From Alphaproteobacteria bacterium (GTDB lineage Bacteria; Pseudomonadota; Alphaproteobacteria; Sphingomonadales; Sphingomonadaceae): a DNA stretch of 5,933 nucleotides. Of this stretch, positions 5,014 to 5,933 are shown in pieces. The notes below the pieces were generated by a model. It saw nothing but the letters and a program-made list of their open reading frames with translations, was not told the DNA's origin and did no database searches. The position numbers and the translations under genes were made by a program. The DNA lies in NCBI GenBank assembly GCA_028293055.1, contig JAQGLD010000382.1:1-5933 (forward strand). The letters are read 5' to 3'. Each line of letters begins with the position of its first letter. Position 1 is the stretch's first letter.

Positions 5014-5933
5014 CTACCGAGTGCTGTGCTGAGGGTGCAGATATCGATCGAGATAATCGTCGGTGGCCTGGAACATCGCCAGCCACGAGCCGTACCGGGT
5101 GAGGTCGTGGACCTCGTTCGGCATCAGGATCTGCTCGAACGGCACATTGTGCGAACGCAGGTCCTGGATCAGCTCGGTCGACTGCTGCGGCGGCACGTTG
5201 CGATCGTCATCGGCCTGGACGACCAGCACCGGCGAGCGCCACCTGGCGATCGTCGCGACCGGCGAGGATTCGAAAGCCAGCTTCCGGTCGGCCGCATCTT
5301 CGATCGGCGCTCCGGAATCGGCGAGCATCGAGGCCCAATCATAGACCCCCGCATAATCGACCCCGACCGCGACCGAATCCGAGGCGCGAGCGAGCGCGAG
5401 CGCGGTCATCAGGCCGCCATAGCTGCCGCCCCATGCGCCGATACGCTTCGGGTCGACATCGTCGCGAGCTTTCAGGAAATCGATCGCGCCGAATATGTCG
5501 TTGGTCTCGCTGCCGCCGCCGATCCCGAACCTGTCGGCCTCGCGATAGTCGAGACCGTAGCCGATGCCGCCACGATAATTGACCGACAGCACGACATAGC
5601 CTTTGGAAGCGAAATATTCGTTCAGCGCGTACATCCAGCTATAGGCCGACATGTAGTGGAAGCCGTCGAGCATCTGGCGCGGGGGCCCGCCATGGAAGAA
5701 TAGCAAGGCGGCATGCCTGCCCGCGGCGCCGGCGGGCGGCAGGAACAATTGACCATAAGCGACATGGCCGTCGGCGGCCTTGAACGTCACCGAGCGCGGG
5801 ACGACCAGGCGGACGCTCGGGAACGAGGCAGGAGTCGCCGCCGGAGCGAGCGGCCGCCAGCGATCCCCGGCTGCGACGACCGGAGTCAGCTGGCTGATCG
5901 CGGTGCTGCGCAGCGCGTAGACGGACCCGGAGC
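5014..5933 (-). CDS. S9-family serine peptidase (prolyl oligopeptidase/acylaminoacyl-peptidase type), 5' end outside window
   Basis: C-terminal 305 residues of a larger enzyme that cuts peptides, often after proline or at blocked N-termini. The visible start (SGSVYALRSTAISQLTP) looks like the end of the beta-propeller domain. It is followed by VTFKAADGHVAYGQLFLPP and a complete alpha/beta-hydrolase domain: FFHGGPPRQM, NYRGGIGYG, then the nucleophile Ser in WGGSYGG (codon 5424-5422), the acid Asp just before RNV in QADDDRNVPP (codon 5205-5203), and the His in NEVHDLTRY (codon 5109-5107). The full Ser-Asp-His triad and the family motifs indicate an active enzyme. A GTG at 5790 could be mistaken for a start, but the frame and homology continue upstream to the window edge. 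The stop is TAG at 5016-5014. Such peptidases in this kind of organism are commonly exported; the signal peptide would be outside the window. Its role beside D-amino-acid genes, perhaps peptide scavenging, is inferred. Confidence 0.92.
   Translation of the reverse strand, partial: SGSVYALRSTAISQLTPVVAAGDRWRPLAPAATPASFPSVRLVVPRSVTFKAADGHVAYGQLFLPPAGAAGRHAALLFFHGGPPRQMLDGFHYMSAYSWMYALNEYFASKGYVVLSVNYRGGIGYGLDYREADRFGIGGGSETNDIFGAIDFLKARDDVDPKRIGAWGGSYGGLMTALALARASDSVAVGVDYAGVYDWASMLADSGAPIEDAADRKLAFESSPVATIARWRSPVLVVQADDDRNVPPQQSTELIQDLRSHNVPFEQILMPNEVHDLTRYGSWLAMFQATDDYLDRYLHPQHSTR

Noticed and set aside
5014..5790. Complete 258-residue hydrolase starting at GTG 5790
   Set aside because: The frame stays open to the window edge with residues that fit the propeller-to-hydrolase junction of S9 peptidases, so this is the end of a longer gene and not a stand-alone hydrolase.

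Overview
The window is GC-rich, gene-dense bacterial chromosome, and every supported gene lies on the minus strand. The base composition, codon use and gene set (S9 peptidase, DUF1611/DgcN-like protein, YkvI-like membrane protein, HTH-cupin regulator, exported D-aminoacylase-type amidohydrolase) suggest an alphaproteobacterium, most likely a sphingomonad. This is inferred from protein flavour; there is no rRNA or marker gene to prove it.

Layout in transcription order, from high to low coordinates: (1) 5933-5014, the C-terminal part of an S9-family serine peptidase, with its 5' end outside the window. (2) 5013-4793, an intergenic stretch with a strong hairpin just after the peptidase stop and an AT-rich segment carrying an 18-bp palindrome, probably the control region of the next operon. 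(3) 4792-3746, a DUF1611 protein related to D-glutamate N-acetyltransferase DgcN. (4) 3746-2592, a ten-helix YkvI-like membrane protein coupled to it by a TGATG stop/start overlap. (5) 2460-1819, an XRE-type HTH plus cupin regulator with a GTG start, a strong Shine-Dalgarno and a structured leader. (6) 1818-1683, a promoter-like TTGACA element with an overlapping palindrome. (7) 1682-1, an exported N-acyl-D-amino-acid deacylase-like amidohydrolase that lacks only its last few residues.

Read together, this looks like a scavenging locus for D-amino acids or D-residue-containing peptides. An exported deacylase and a peptidase would release substrates, the YkvI-like protein could carry them or a product across the membrane, the DgcN-like enzyme would N-acetylate D-glutamate (or a relative) inside, and the HTH-cupin protein would sense a ligand and control the set. 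The pathway is inference from family knowledge. What is directly visible is the gene order, the coupling, the motifs and the candidate control sites. The DgcN partner racemase (DgcA) is not in the window. No tRNA, rRNA, CRISPR array, insertion sequence or integration scar was seen, and there is no gene-free stretch longer than about 220 bases.
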